Below, in pieces: positions 30,231 through 36,547 of a stretch of DNA of 36,547 nucleotides. Origin of the DNA: Streptococcaceae bacterium AM104-57. Its GTDB lineage: Bacteria > Bacillota > Bacilli > Lactobacillales > Streptococcaceae. Location: assembly GCA_027659245.1 (NCBI GenBank), contig JAQDPW010000024.1, forward strand, positions 1 through 36,547, written 5' to 3'. The position numbers were made by a program, and so were the translations under genes. The notes under the pieces were generated by a model that worked only from the letters and a program-made list of their open reading frames with translations, made no database searches and was not told the DNA's origin. Within the stretch, counting starts at the first letter, position 1. The number at the start of each line of letters is the position of its first letter.

Positions 30231-30614
30231 ATGGAAAATAAAATGATATACACTCTTCCAATGTTTTCTTCACTTCTGTCTGAGTTACCTCAACTAACTT
30301 TTTCAGGTACAACTATTTGTATCAATTTAAAGGGATATGATTGTGATGATATCTATTCAGAAGTTGAATTGATATTTCAAGAAGTCCACTATTTTTCAAA
30401 GGTAAACGCATTGTTTTCGGCAAACACAATTGAAGCTTATGATAAAGTTTTAGAAATATTTAATTCATCAATTATACTACAGTTAATGGAAGCGAACAGG
30501 AATCTTTTTGAAGAAATGAACAAGCGTCAAGAATTAAAGCATTATTCTTTATATCTTGATGGTTATGATGGCTATAATATAGTTTGCAAGTCCATAGAAA
30601 TCAAAGAGTTATAA
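30231..30614 (+). CDS. putative immunity protein, family not recognised
   Basis: A 127-residue protein rich in acidic and aromatic residues (ICINLKGYDCDDIYSEVELIF, SLYLDGYDGYNIVCKSIEIKEL). No signal peptide or membrane segment. Size, composition and position fit an immunity protein that has lost its toxin. A terminator follows after 50 bases. Its start has GGGGG eight bases upstream. The function is inferred from context only. Confidence 0.5.
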   Translation: MENKMIYTLPMFSSLLSELPQLTFSGTTICINLKGYDCDDIYSEVELIFQEVHYFSKVNALFSANTIEAYDKVLEIFNSSIILQLMEANRNLFEEMNKRQELKHYSLYLDGYDGYNIVCKSIEIKEL

Positions 30615-30663
30615 GATTTTAAGGCAATAAACAATTAGCAAATTAGAATTATCAGATAAAGAA

Positions 30664-30692
30664 CACTTGAAGAAATTGATTCAAGTGCTTTT
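30664..30692 (+). terminator. terminator after the 30231 gene
   Basis: CACTTGAA (30664-30671) and TTCAAGTG (30680-30687) pair with an 8-base loop; CTTTT follows. Confidence 0.7.
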
Positions 30693-30830
30693 ACTGTTCA
30701 ATAGGCACAAAGTTCCCCAACAATCATTCAAATAATGCGAGACTTATCTTTATATCAGACTCTGTGACAGCCAGACCAAGGATGGACAAGCTCTCGCATC
30801 CAGTCGCGATAGTCTCTAAAGCGCAAGAAA

Positions 30831-30858
30831 GACAAGTACAGACAAGTACAGACAAGTT
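30831..30858 (+). repeat. tandem 10-bp repeat
   Basis: AGACAAGTAC occurs twice in full, followed by AGACAAGT. It lies in the 360-base non-coding stretch between two immunity-type genes. The rest of that stretch holds a terminator (30664) and a promoter (30906), and otherwise nothing I can identify. Confidence 0.8.
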
Positions 30859-30905
30859 TTGTCAGCCAGTTGCCTATAAGGGTGAAGTGGGTGACGATAC
30901 TGGAC

Positions 30906-30934
30906 TTGACTGTTGACTTGTAAGATATTATGAT
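30906..30934 (+). promoter_or_regulatory. second copy of the array promoter
   Basis: TTGACT (30906-30911), 17-base spacer and TATGAT (30929-30934), the same as at 28318-28346. The following gene starts 40 bases downstream after ACGGAGGAAAG, a strong ribosome site. Confidence 0.7.
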
Positions 30935-30974
30935 AGTTAGGGAGCTACTTTCTTAACGGAGGAAAGTTTTTAGT

Positions 30975-31343
30975 ATGGACTACTATAAAGAATTAGATAG
31001 AGTATTATCTCAAACTTACTTAGGTGATGCTTTTTATGATGTAGATGTTGAATATGTTATGGATGTTTTGCTTCCGTCTTTAAACCAAGGAGAGTGGTGT
31101 GCTCTTGGTGCTTGTCTTGAAGAAAAGAGTAGCTTGTATAAATACAAATTGGCTTATTGTATAGAAGGGTATGATACTTCAAATGCTTTTAATATTCTGA
31201 TGAACTTAATACTTTGTCATGATAAAAATATACTTGAAGAAGTACTTCAATCTTTTACTTCATTTGACTATTCGAAATATAAGGAACAGCTAATCAAATT
31301 TCCACAAGTAATAAGTATTTTGAAGGATTTGTCTTCTTACTAA
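30975..31343 (+). CDS. putative immunity protein, helical, family not recognised
   Basis: A 122-residue, mostly helical protein (LACLEEKSSLYKYKLAYCIEG-type pattern, then AFNILMNLILCHDKNILEEVL). The repeat-like helices recall small HEAT-like immunity proteins of polymorphic toxin systems; I cannot name the family with confidence. It has its own promoter and a strong ribosome site (GGAGGAAAG). A toxin fragment follows in a new frame after 47 bases. Confidence 0.5.
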   Translation: MDYYKELDRVLSQTYLGDAFYDVDVEYVMDVLLPSLNQGEWCALGACLEEKSSLYKYKLAYCIEGYDTSNAFNILMNLILCHDKNILEEVLQSFTSFDYSKYKEQLIKFPQVISILKDLSSY

Positions 31344-31390
31344 GGAGAACACGACAATAGGTAGATTAAGTACCAGTATTTGCGAGACAT

Positions 31391-31576
31391 TTGGGCTACA
31401 ATAGTTTAGTTCCCGGTAAAACGATAGCTTTAGGCCCGAGTAAACAATCCTATAGTAGACGAACGGATGAAGAATCTATGGAATACTTGAAGAAAAACTA
31501 TCCAGATTCTTATAATTTTATTCGAAGTTTAGAAGAGGGGAAAAATGATTTGCAAGATTACACAAATGTTCCATAG
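31391..31576 (+). pseudogene. C-terminal toxin fragment before the TipC-like gene
   Basis: The frame reads GYNSLVPGKTIALGPSKQSY and onward to ...NDLQDYTNVP-stop, about 60 residues without a real start codon or ribosome site. It stops 11 bases before the TipC-like immunity gene, so it is probably the remaining tip of the cognate toxin. The immunity family suggests a TelC-type, cell-wall-acting LXG toxin; the fragment itself is too short to prove it. Confidence 0.5.
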
Positions 31577-31587
31577 AGAGGTGGTTT

Positions 31588-32208
31588 ATGAGTAGAATTT
31601 TTAAGTATGTTAGTCTAATTGGAATATTATTGCTTGGTTTGTTATTCTTTTTAATGTATTCTAGACCAAAATATCAAAATATTTTTGAAGAAATTTATCA
31701 TGACGAGTACCAGCATACTGTAGGGTCCTGGTTATCTCCAACAGCTTCGACTTTAGAGTCTTTACCTGATATGGAAAAAAAACGTACAAGAGGCTTACTA
31801 TACGGAGTAACCGGGGAAGGCTACAAGGGAAATAGCTTACCTAAGAATATTGATGGCATTTTTTATACATTTAGTTATCCCGATAATGAGTTGGAAAATG
31901 GGAATGTTTTAATTGTCATAAATGTTGATTTGCCTAACTCAGATATTTTACAGGTTGAATACATGTATCAACATCAATCAAATCAACTAATTCAGAAAAT
32001 AAGGATATTTTCAGATGATTATAAGCAAGAGTATCCAGTCGAACAATACATAACTCAAAACAAACTAGATGTAAAAGTATACACTGAAATTGCAAATGAT
32101 ATTTTGAAAAATAAACTTATTTCAGATTGGCTTTCCGTCTATCCTAGTCAATTTTCAGTTGAAAATTGGGGGAATGTAAAGATGATTAGGGAAAACGCAA
32201 TAGATTAA
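31588..32208 (+). CDS. TipC-family immunity protein
   Basis: A 206-residue protein with an N-terminal membrane segment (YVSLIGILLLGLLFFLMY) that would anchor it with the main part outside. The body has YHDEYQHTVGSWLSPTASTL, GLLYGVTGEGYKG and LPKNIDGIFYTFSYPDNE, which I recognise as TipC-family sequence. TipC of S. intermedius protects against TelC, an LXG toxin secreted by the type VII system that destroys lipid II outside the membrane. It has GAGAGGTGG before the start and follows a toxin fragment. No LXG gene is in the window, so it acts here as an orphan. Confidence 0.75.
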   Translation: MSRIFKYVSLIGILLLGLLFFLMYSRPKYQNIFEEIYHDEYQHTVGSWLSPTASTLESLPDMEKKRTRGLLYGVTGEGYKGNSLPKNIDGIFYTFSYPDNELENGNVLIVINVDLPNSDILQVEYMYQHQSNQLIQKIRIFSDDYKQEYPVEQYITQNKLDVKVYTEIANDILKNKLISDWLSVYPSQFSVENWGNVKMIRENAID

Positions 32209-32224
32209 AGGAAAATCCCACTTC

Positions 32225-32377
32225 ATGCTCTATGATGTCGTTCTAGAACTCTGGTTTAAAAATGGTAGTCAACGTTACTCAGTTGATAATCTTGGGGATG
32301 TAGAGATTGTGCTACTAAGTTTTATTATTAACAAAAGAAGTCCAGATGCCCATATTCCATGGGATAAGTATGACTGA
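32225..32377 (+). pseudogene. short immunity-like coding fragment
   Basis: A 50-codon frame from ATG (MLYDVVLELWFKNGSQRYSV...) ends IPWDKYD-stop, 18 bases before the next gene. The sequence is protein-like, and a weak AAAGGAAAA lies 9 bases upstream. It is probably the remaining part of a longer gene of this array rather than a complete protein. I do not recognise a family. Confidence 0.4.
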
Positions 32378-32395
32378 ATATTATTAAATAGAAAT

Positions 32396-32815
32396 ATGAA
32401 TAGAAATATGAATATTGAACAAAAACAAAAAGAATTAGATTCAACAAATTATTGGGATGCACCTATTTACAATTTTTATGTGTCCTATTTTGGGGATGAA
32501 ACTGTTATTGAGTATGAGGATGATCAAGAAAAATATTGGCGCATAACCTTCCTTTTATGTGGTAAAGTCGAGTATACAACAGATGCTCTATGGGAGAATT
32601 GGCGTGATTATGATGTGAAAAGTTTGAAAAAGACACAACTCGGTTATTCCGCACAAAATTTCACGTTGACTCCGCATGCTAAAGATAAAAATTTTGTAGA
32701 GTGCAGAATTGATCTAGGTATTATGGATATAACAATTGTTTGTCGTGATATTCAGATAGAACATCTTGAGTTAAAGGATGCTCAGTTCTTTTGGCAGGAT
32801 AATGATGTTTTATAG
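32396..32815 (+). CDS. putative immunity protein, family not recognised
   Basis: A 139-residue soluble protein (YWDAPIYNFYVSYFGDETVI, WRITFLLCGKVEYTTDALW, CRIDLGIMDITIVCRDIQIE), likely beta-rich with many aromatic and acidic residues. The start is in a 12-base tandem duplication (AATAGAAATATG twice), so either of two ATGs can be used, and no good ribosome site is present. Context suggests an orphan immunity protein. Directly behind it lies about 250 bases with only decayed sequence before the type-44-like toxin remnant. Confidence 0.5.
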   Translation: MNRNMNIEQKQKELDSTNYWDAPIYNFYVSYFGDETVIEYEDDQEKYWRITFLLCGKVEYTTDALWENWRDYDVKSLKKTQLGYSAQNFTLTPHAKDKNFVECRIDLGIMDITIVCRDIQIEHLELKDAQFFWQDNDVL

Positions 32816-33066
32816 ATAAACTGTTCTAAGAATCAAAGAACGAGAAGCTAATTTGTATTGCACAACTAAGCATTGAGAACAATTTATAAGGAAAAATCAG
32901 GAGAATGTATACAGAAAAATAACAAAATAGAGAAACGATATTTAATGTTCAAATTTTCTGGTTATTTTTATCTACATATTGATGGAAAACAGTACAGAGT
33001 GAAAAAGATGCTGTACAGATATTAGTGGAAGATTTTAACATTGATGTTCTCTGAGATGATAATTAG

Positions 33067-33324
33067 TGTGGAGGCGTCAAGGATGATTATGCGGGTAATT
33101 ATTTATACGGCTATGTTGGAAGAGGATATTTACAATCTTCGGATATCTATTTGAAATCAGCTGCTGGAGTTGCACAAGTAGGATCTGACTTACACAATAA
33201 AAATGTAGGACCATAGTCGATTATTAAAAATATTCCAAATCGACCGTACCTTGATAATCCTGGAGATTCTGACATGATACAAGATGGAATCAATGATTAT
33301 AAGGCTAGAAAGAGAAACAAATAG
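33067..33324 (+). pseudogene. polymorphic toxin type 44-like C-terminal domain, with internal stop
   Basis: The frame reads GGVKDDYAGNYLYGYVGRGY, then LKSAAGVAQVGSDL, an in-frame TAG at 33214-33216, then PNRPYLDNPGDSDMIQDGIN and ...DYKARKRNK-stop. The DDYGNxxYGYxGR pattern at the front and the D-x-x-D-x-x-x-I-x-x-G-I-x-x-Y pattern at the end are those I associate with polymorphic toxin type 44 (Ntox44). The rest of the toxin is missing and a stop precedes the fragment at 33064. A putative immunity gene starts one base behind its final stop. Confidence 0.65.
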
Positions 33325-33325
33325 A

Positions 33326-33796
33326 ATGGGGAAAAAATGCATTGTATTATTGACATTAATAGCAATAGTCATGATTTTTAAGAAATTAACAAGAGAATAT
33401 CATATTTTATTGCCAAACTCTGAAAAAGATATAGTAATCAAAGGGAATTCAATAAGTTTAGATTCTTATACGGATATTAAATTAACTCGTCTAAGTAAAG
33501 ATGGTAAGATAAAGTTATCATACGGGAGGAGTTGGTCTGACTATGATAATAGTATACATTATAATATTGAGAAAAGTCAGGTTGAACACTGGAAATATAA
33601 TTCGGAAACAGAAACAACAAAAATCGTTGTGTTAGAGAATCCTCATAATGGCATTGGTGTCGATCACGAAGGTATTATTATAGATACATCTCAAGCTTTT
33701 CTTTTTACGTTTAACTCCAAAATAGGTTTTAATATTAGAGTAAAAAATTTATCAAACAAATTTATAGTTTTTAAAATGGAAGTTGACTATAAATAA
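33326..33796 (+). CDS. membrane-anchored putative immunity protein
   Basis: A 156-residue protein starting MGKKCIVLLTLIAIVMIFKK, an N-terminal signal anchor, followed by a soluble part with predicted beta strands (DIVIKGNSISLDSYTDIKLT, KIKLSYGRSW, IGFNIRVKNLSN). The ATG at 33326 lies one base behind the stop of the type-44-like fragment; the frame is open to 33284 but that part would overlap the toxin. Position suggests it neutralises that toxin, outside or at the membrane. The family is not recognised. Confidence 0.55.
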   Translation: MGKKCIVLLTLIAIVMIFKKLTREYHILLPNSEKDIVIKGNSISLDSYTDIKLTRLSKDGKIKLSYGRSWSDYDNSIHYNIEKSQVEHWKYNSETETTKIVVLENPHNGIGVDHEGIIIDTSQAFLFTFNSKIGFNIRVKNLSNKFIVFKMEVDYK

Positions 33797-33851
33797 TAGA
33801 GTCTGGGGTCAATTAAAAAATCAAACTTAGAAACAGGTCTGTGATCCCAAA

Positions 33852-34221
33852 ATGACTAAAGTATTAGATAAGGGTGCAAACAAAACCTTGTCTACAGCAG
33901 ATTTTAGAAAGTATGAAGATGCGGCAAGACATGGACTTAGACCGGATCAGAAAGAGCGAATTGATAAACTGACATTGGAGGAGTATCTAAAGGCTCCCCC
34001 AATGACTCCTGAGGGAAATGCCCATGCATCTAATGTAAAATTTGCGAAGTAAGCTTCCAACTTTAGCAGCTGAATGAATAGAATGGAATAATGGAGAACG
34101 TTTAGTTACTGGGAAAGATCCTTTAACGGTTGGAGATACAAATCGTTGGGCAGCAGGTGTAGAGTTATACTCAATGAAAATCAAAGGGCAAACTAGGAAG
34201 CGACCCGAAGGCTGTACTTGA
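33852..34221 (+). pseudogene. degraded toxin domain with frameshift and stop
   Basis: The first frame (33852-34052) encodes KYEDAARHGLRPDQKERIDK and LEEYLKAPPMTPEGNAHASN. A second frame then carries on in kind: SKLPTLAAE, an in-frame TGA (34075-34077), and IEWNNGERLVTGKDPLTVGD to the TGA at 34219. The pieces look like one domain broken by a frameshift near 34047 and a stop. A BOX-like repeat has been inserted at its end. The family is not recognised. Confidence 0.45.
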
Positions 34222-34270
34222 GTACGGCAAGGTGAAGCTGACGTGGTTTGAAGAGATTTTCGAAGAGTAT
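34196..34270. repeat. BOX-like element, copy 2
   Basis: The last 31 bases are identical to 12396-12426. With the preceding part (TACTTGAGTACGGCAAGGTG, and AAGCTGACGTGG) it matches the reverse of the boxA start of pneumococcal BOX elements. It sits between two toxin remnants and separates their frames. Confidence 0.7.
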
Positions 34271-34542
34271 TAGCTGTTGATATTGCAAGTAAACTCTATC
34301 CTGTAGCTAAGTCTAGCAAATTAAGGAAACTTGAAAAAGCACTTGAAGATTTCAATTCATTACCTTTTGAAAATATAAAGGAAATTAATACTGACTTTGG
34401 TAAAGGGTATGTGGGTATTTTAAGTGATGGGACTGATGTTGTTGTTAGGCGTGGAAGTACAAGTGAACGAGGAGCTACACTGGAATTTCAAATAAGGCAA
34501 TCAAAAGGAGGGGATTCATATGAAATTAGATATGGAGACTAA
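34270..34542 (+). pseudogene. toxin tip remnant with IRYG tail, copy 1
   Basis: Directly behind the BOX-like repeat the frame reads LAVDIASKLYPVAKSSKLRK..., then YVGILSDGTDVVVRRGSTSE, and ends SYEIRYGD-stop. The end (DGTxVxxRRGSTxxxAT...IRYG) recalls the terminal strands of RNase-type (BECR-fold) polymorphic toxins. It overlaps the start of the following immunity-type gene by 23 bases in another frame. The same tail recurs at 35424-35654. Confidence 0.6.
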
Positions 34543-34945
34543 AAATGAAGAATGGGTAGAAGTCTTTAAAGGTTTGATTCCCAGAGATAACTATAAGATA
34601 AAGGTTTTGTTGACCGATTTAGGAGATGGGCAGGAAATTAGGCTGATTGGAGAGCAGAACTGTTTTAAATTATCATGTTTTTGTTATGATGAAGCACGAT
34701 TTTTTAGCAGGGAATTGTATTTATCTGCAATTCTGGATAAAGAGATGTTTAAAAAATATGAAAAAAATAATTTCCAAAATATCATTTATGAAGTCAAAAA
34801 TAGTCAATTAGTGAATAAACTCGGATATACAGCCTATGGTAGTGCAGGAACACTGTATTCACAACATTATATCATCATAACTCAAGATAGTGTAGTGGAG
34901 ATTCTTGTGTCCGCAAATTCTAATTTAAGTATAAGTCAATACTAG
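34520..34945 (+). CDS. putative immunity protein, paralogue A
   Basis: A 141-residue soluble protein (EWVEVFKGLIPRDNYKIKVL...). The ATG at 34520 has AAAGGAGGGG and overlaps the end of the toxin remnant, so the two were translationally coupled. It shares a pattern with the proteins at 35015 and 35659: W-x-x-(I/V/L)-x...IP-x-(D/G)-(N/D)-Y, followed by strands with D-G and a later YEV(K/E)N block. It is likely immunity against the RNase-type tip it follows. Confidence 0.6.
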   Translation: MKLDMETKNEEWVEVFKGLIPRDNYKIKVLLTDLGDGQEIRLIGEQNCFKLSCFCYDEARFFSRELYLSAILDKEMFKKYEKNNFQNIIYEVKNSQLVNKLGYTAYGSAGTLYSQHYIIITQDSVVEILVSANSNLSISQY

Positions 34946-35014
34946 AAAATTTGCTAATCAAACATGTACACCGCTGTAGTACAATTATCAGAAAATAGAA
35001 CTTGGAGAAATGAG

Positions 35015-35392
35015 ATGGAAAAATGGACGAAAATTAAACCGGGCTTCATCCCTTTTGGTGACTATGGTATTGAGATAAATATAGATGGGGATACTTTAAT
35101 TGCCTACTTGGAAGATTCGGAAAAATTTAAATTTACCTTTACAAAAGTTTGGGCTTTCCGTTCAGTCTACGAAAGTTTAGAATTAATAGATAGTTACTGG
35201 GAGCAAGGATTAGCAAAGAACAGACCACGTTATCTGACCAACTATATCTATGAAGTCGAGAATGCAGAATTTGGTGACTTGGTCGCTTCTGCAAATATAG
35301 TTAATAAAAAGCTCCATCACTACAAATTAATGTCGACGCATTTTTTAGTGGATATTGTATCTGAAAATGATGTAAAAGTGGAGAAAATATAA
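35015..35392 (+). CDS. putative immunity protein, paralogue B
   Basis: A 125-residue protein starting MEKWTKIKPGFIPFGDYGIE. The ATG at 35015 is preferred because TTGGAGAA lies seven bases before it and because the W-x-K...IPFGDY start then aligns with paralogue A; the frame is open to 34964. The block NYIYEVENAEFGDL matches IIYEVKNSQLVNKL of paralogue A. No toxin tip is directly in front of it, so it is an orphan copy in the array. Confidence 0.6.
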   Translation: MEKWTKIKPGFIPFGDYGIEINIDGDTLIAYLEDSEKFKFTFTKVWAFRSVYESLELIDSYWEQGLAKNRPRYLTNYIYEVENAEFGDLVASANIVNKKLHHYKLMSTHFLVDIVSENDVKVEKI

Positions 35393-35423
35393 ATTACTTT
35401 CACAAAGACAATTTGTGATTTAG

Positions 35424-35654
35424 TTTATTTTATACTGGTCTCACAGTAGACAAACCGTTTCAGACTTTGCTTCATTGGATTTAACGGATGTAAATAGAAC
35501 ATCAACACCAAAATATGGTAATGGATTAAGAGGTAAATTGCCTGATGGAACTTCAGTATTCATTCGGAGAGGAAGCACAACGGGTCCAGCCACAATGGAT
35601 ATTGGGTTAAAAGATGGACGATATATAGGTACTAAAATTAGATATGGAGAGTAA
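35424..35654 (+). pseudogene. toxin tip remnant with IRYG tail, copy 2
   Basis: An open frame without start reads ...SDFASLDLTDVNRTSTPKYG..., then LPDGTSVFIRRGSTTGPATM and ends GTKIRYGE-stop. Its end aligns with that of the remnant at 34270-34542 (DGTxVxxRRGST..AT, IRYG). The next immunity-type gene starts four bases behind its stop. Only about 75 residues are left. Confidence 0.6.
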
Positions 35655-35658
35655 ATCT

Positions 35659-36366
35659 ATGGAAGTTAAAACTTTATTTTCTTTTTCTAAAGGAGCGGAA
35701 ATAATGCTTGAATCTGGTATTATTTCAGATGCGGAAATAATGCTTGAATCTGGTATTATTTCAGATAATGAGGATACTATAGTTTTTATAAAATCTAAAA
35801 ATAATCATACTTTCATTAATTTTGGATATGTAGATTATTGTTATGTATATAATAAACATCACTTCTTCGGTCACAATTTAGAAAATCTTGAAGCAGGGCT
35901 TTATAAATTAGAAAGTAATCATCAAGTACAAGAAATACAACGTTACCTATTGATTAGTGATTGCTTTATAATAGATATTGTAACTGATTTTTCCCCGCAA
36001 ATTGATACATCACCTACTGCTTATAATATTGAACATACAAAATATTTATCGTCAGATAAGATCGTTTCTGATAATTGGGAGAAATTATCTATTCCGAAAG
36101 ATAATTATTTATCAGGCTTAAGGATGAACAATAAAGGAGAATTATTAATTTTATTAATTGGGAATAACTACTCACTTGGAATTGAAATACGAGATTTTGT
36201 AAGAATCCAATTTTGTGAGGAAGGGAGAGATATATATGACGCTTTCGTTGATATGGATCAATTGATGAAATCTAATGAGAATCTGTATGTTTATAGAACT
36301 GCTGATAAAAAAATCTATACTATAGAATGGATGTTGAACTATAATTTTAGAGTTGAATATTTATAG
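35659..36366 (+). CDS. putative immunity protein, paralogue C, two modules
   Basis: A 235-residue protein. The ATG at 35659 has GGAGAG seven bases upstream; ATG 35644 overlaps the toxin remnant, and ATG 35703 has its own AAGGAG, so starts are ambiguous. The N-terminal half contains a perfect duplication (AEIMLESGIISD twice) and INFGYVDYCYVYNKHHFFG. The C-terminal half begins NWEKLSIPKDNYLSGLRMNN, which matches the start of paralogues A and B. It therefore looks like two related immunity units in one protein. It follows toxin remnant copy 2. Confidence 0.6.
   Translation: MEVKTLFSFSKGAEIMLESGIISDAEIMLESGIISDNEDTIVFIKSKNNHTFINFGYVDYCYVYNKHHFFGHNLENLEAGLYKLESNHQVQEIQRYLLISDCFIIDIVTDFSPQIDTSPTAYNIEHTKYLSSDKIVSDNWEKLSIPKDNYLSGLRMNNKGELLILLIGNNYSLGIEIRDFVRIQFCEEGRDIYDAFVDMDQLMKSNENLYVYRTADKKIYTIEWMLNYNFRVEYL
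35695..35766 (+). repeat. perfect 36-bp tandem duplication
   Basis: The 36 bases 35695-35730 (GCGGAAATAATGCTTGAATC and onward to TTTCAGAT) are repeated without change at 35731-35766, within the coding frame of paralogue C. Perfect identity points to a recent slippage event. Each unit contains an ATG; only the first keeps the AAGGAG in front. Confidence 0.95.
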
Positions 36367-36381
36367 TATGTCTGTTATATG

Positions 36382-36498
36382 ATGAAGAAAACTGCTTCAA
36401 ATTATAGTTATAATGCCTGTGTGACGGTTCCTTTAATTGGAAACATAAGAAAAGATATCGGTAGTCCTCATTACAATGCCTATTCTATTATGTACTGA
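36382..36498 (+). pseudogene. gene fragment cut by an insertion sequence
   Basis: A frame from ATG 36382 reads MKKTASNYSYNACVTVPLIG, then NIRKDIGSPHYNAYSIM, and runs into the IS end at about 36491, where it stops. The protein-like sequence breaks exactly at the IS boundary. It probably belonged to the next member of the array. Confidence 0.45.
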
Positions 36499-36547
36499 CC
36501 CCAAAAAGTTAGACAATTAATTTATCCGAAGGATTTAGTTCTGTATT
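36491..36547. mobile_element. terminal part of an IS3-family element
   Basis: TGTACTGACCCCAAAAAGTT followed by AGACAATTAATTT is the usual type of IS3/IS150-group terminus (TG...ACCCCAAAAAGTTAGACA). The rest of the element is outside the window. The orientation cannot be told. Confidence 0.6.

Noticed and set aside
30701..30911. Open frame of about 70 codons in the gap before 30975
   Set aside because: It has no start with a ribosome site, the product does not look like a protein, and the region holds tandem repeats and a promoter instead.
28318..36547. A local LXG, RHS or Esx secretion gene to deliver the toxin tips
   Set aside because: I searched all frames in the array for an N-terminal LXG-type helical domain, WXG motifs or RHS repeats and found none. 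The array has only C-terminal pieces and small genes.

Overview
The window is chromosomal DNA of a Mitis-group Streptococcus (S. mitis/S. oralis/S. pneumoniae type). Several features point there: a YSIRK/LPxTG sialidase followed by a nan catabolic cluster, a 680-residue PBP2b whose motifs fall at exactly the pneumococcal positions (S386, S443, K615), the pbp2b-recR-ddl-murF order, BOX-like intergenic repeats and an IS630-type insertion sequence. The assignment to species is open; gene order differs from what I recall for S. pneumoniae.

Region 1 (1-13334) is a sialic acid locus. It starts with the edge of an IS630-type transposase, then nanA (cell-wall sialidase with eleven C-terminal 17-residue repeats), nanE (ManNAc-6-P epimerase), satABC (ABC importer without its own ATPase), a YhcH/NanQ-type protein, a DUF624 membrane protein, N-acetylneuraminate lyase, a ROK kinase and a divergent RpiR-type regulator. 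Together they free sialic acid from host glycans, import it and convert it to GlcNAc-6-P. The promoters of nanE and the lyase share one layout: a TTGAAA -35 box overlapped by a cre-like motif. satA is also preceded by a near-perfect cre. An IS630-type element with a frameshifted transposase sits between the kinase and the regulator.

Region 2 (13335-20750) is housekeeping: pbp2b, recR, ddl, murF, a TIGR02206 membrane protein, and an L13 leader followed by rplM-rpsI.

Region 3 (20690-28310) is a patchwork behind rpsI. A malolactic module (LysR regulator, XRE regulator, malolactic enzyme, malate permease) lies between two near-identical copies of an alternative rpsI 3' end plus terminator. Next come a truncated tyrosine integrase, further diverged copies of the rpsI downstream sequence, a MITE-like sequence and a DUF4143-type ATPase. 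The layout suggests repeated integration at the 3' end of rpsI.

Region 4 (28310-36547) is AT-rich and is the most unusual part. It is an orphan toxin-tip/immunity array. At least five decayed C-terminal toxin fragments (one resembling polymorphic toxin type 44, two with a shared basic tail ending in IRYG) alternate with about ten small intact genes that look like immunity proteins, including TipC-like and GAD-like/Tdi1-like ones. No toxin N-terminus, LXG domain or secretion gene is present. A promoter is duplicated within the array, a BOX-like element splits it, and a second IS (IS3-type end) truncates its last fragment at the window edge.
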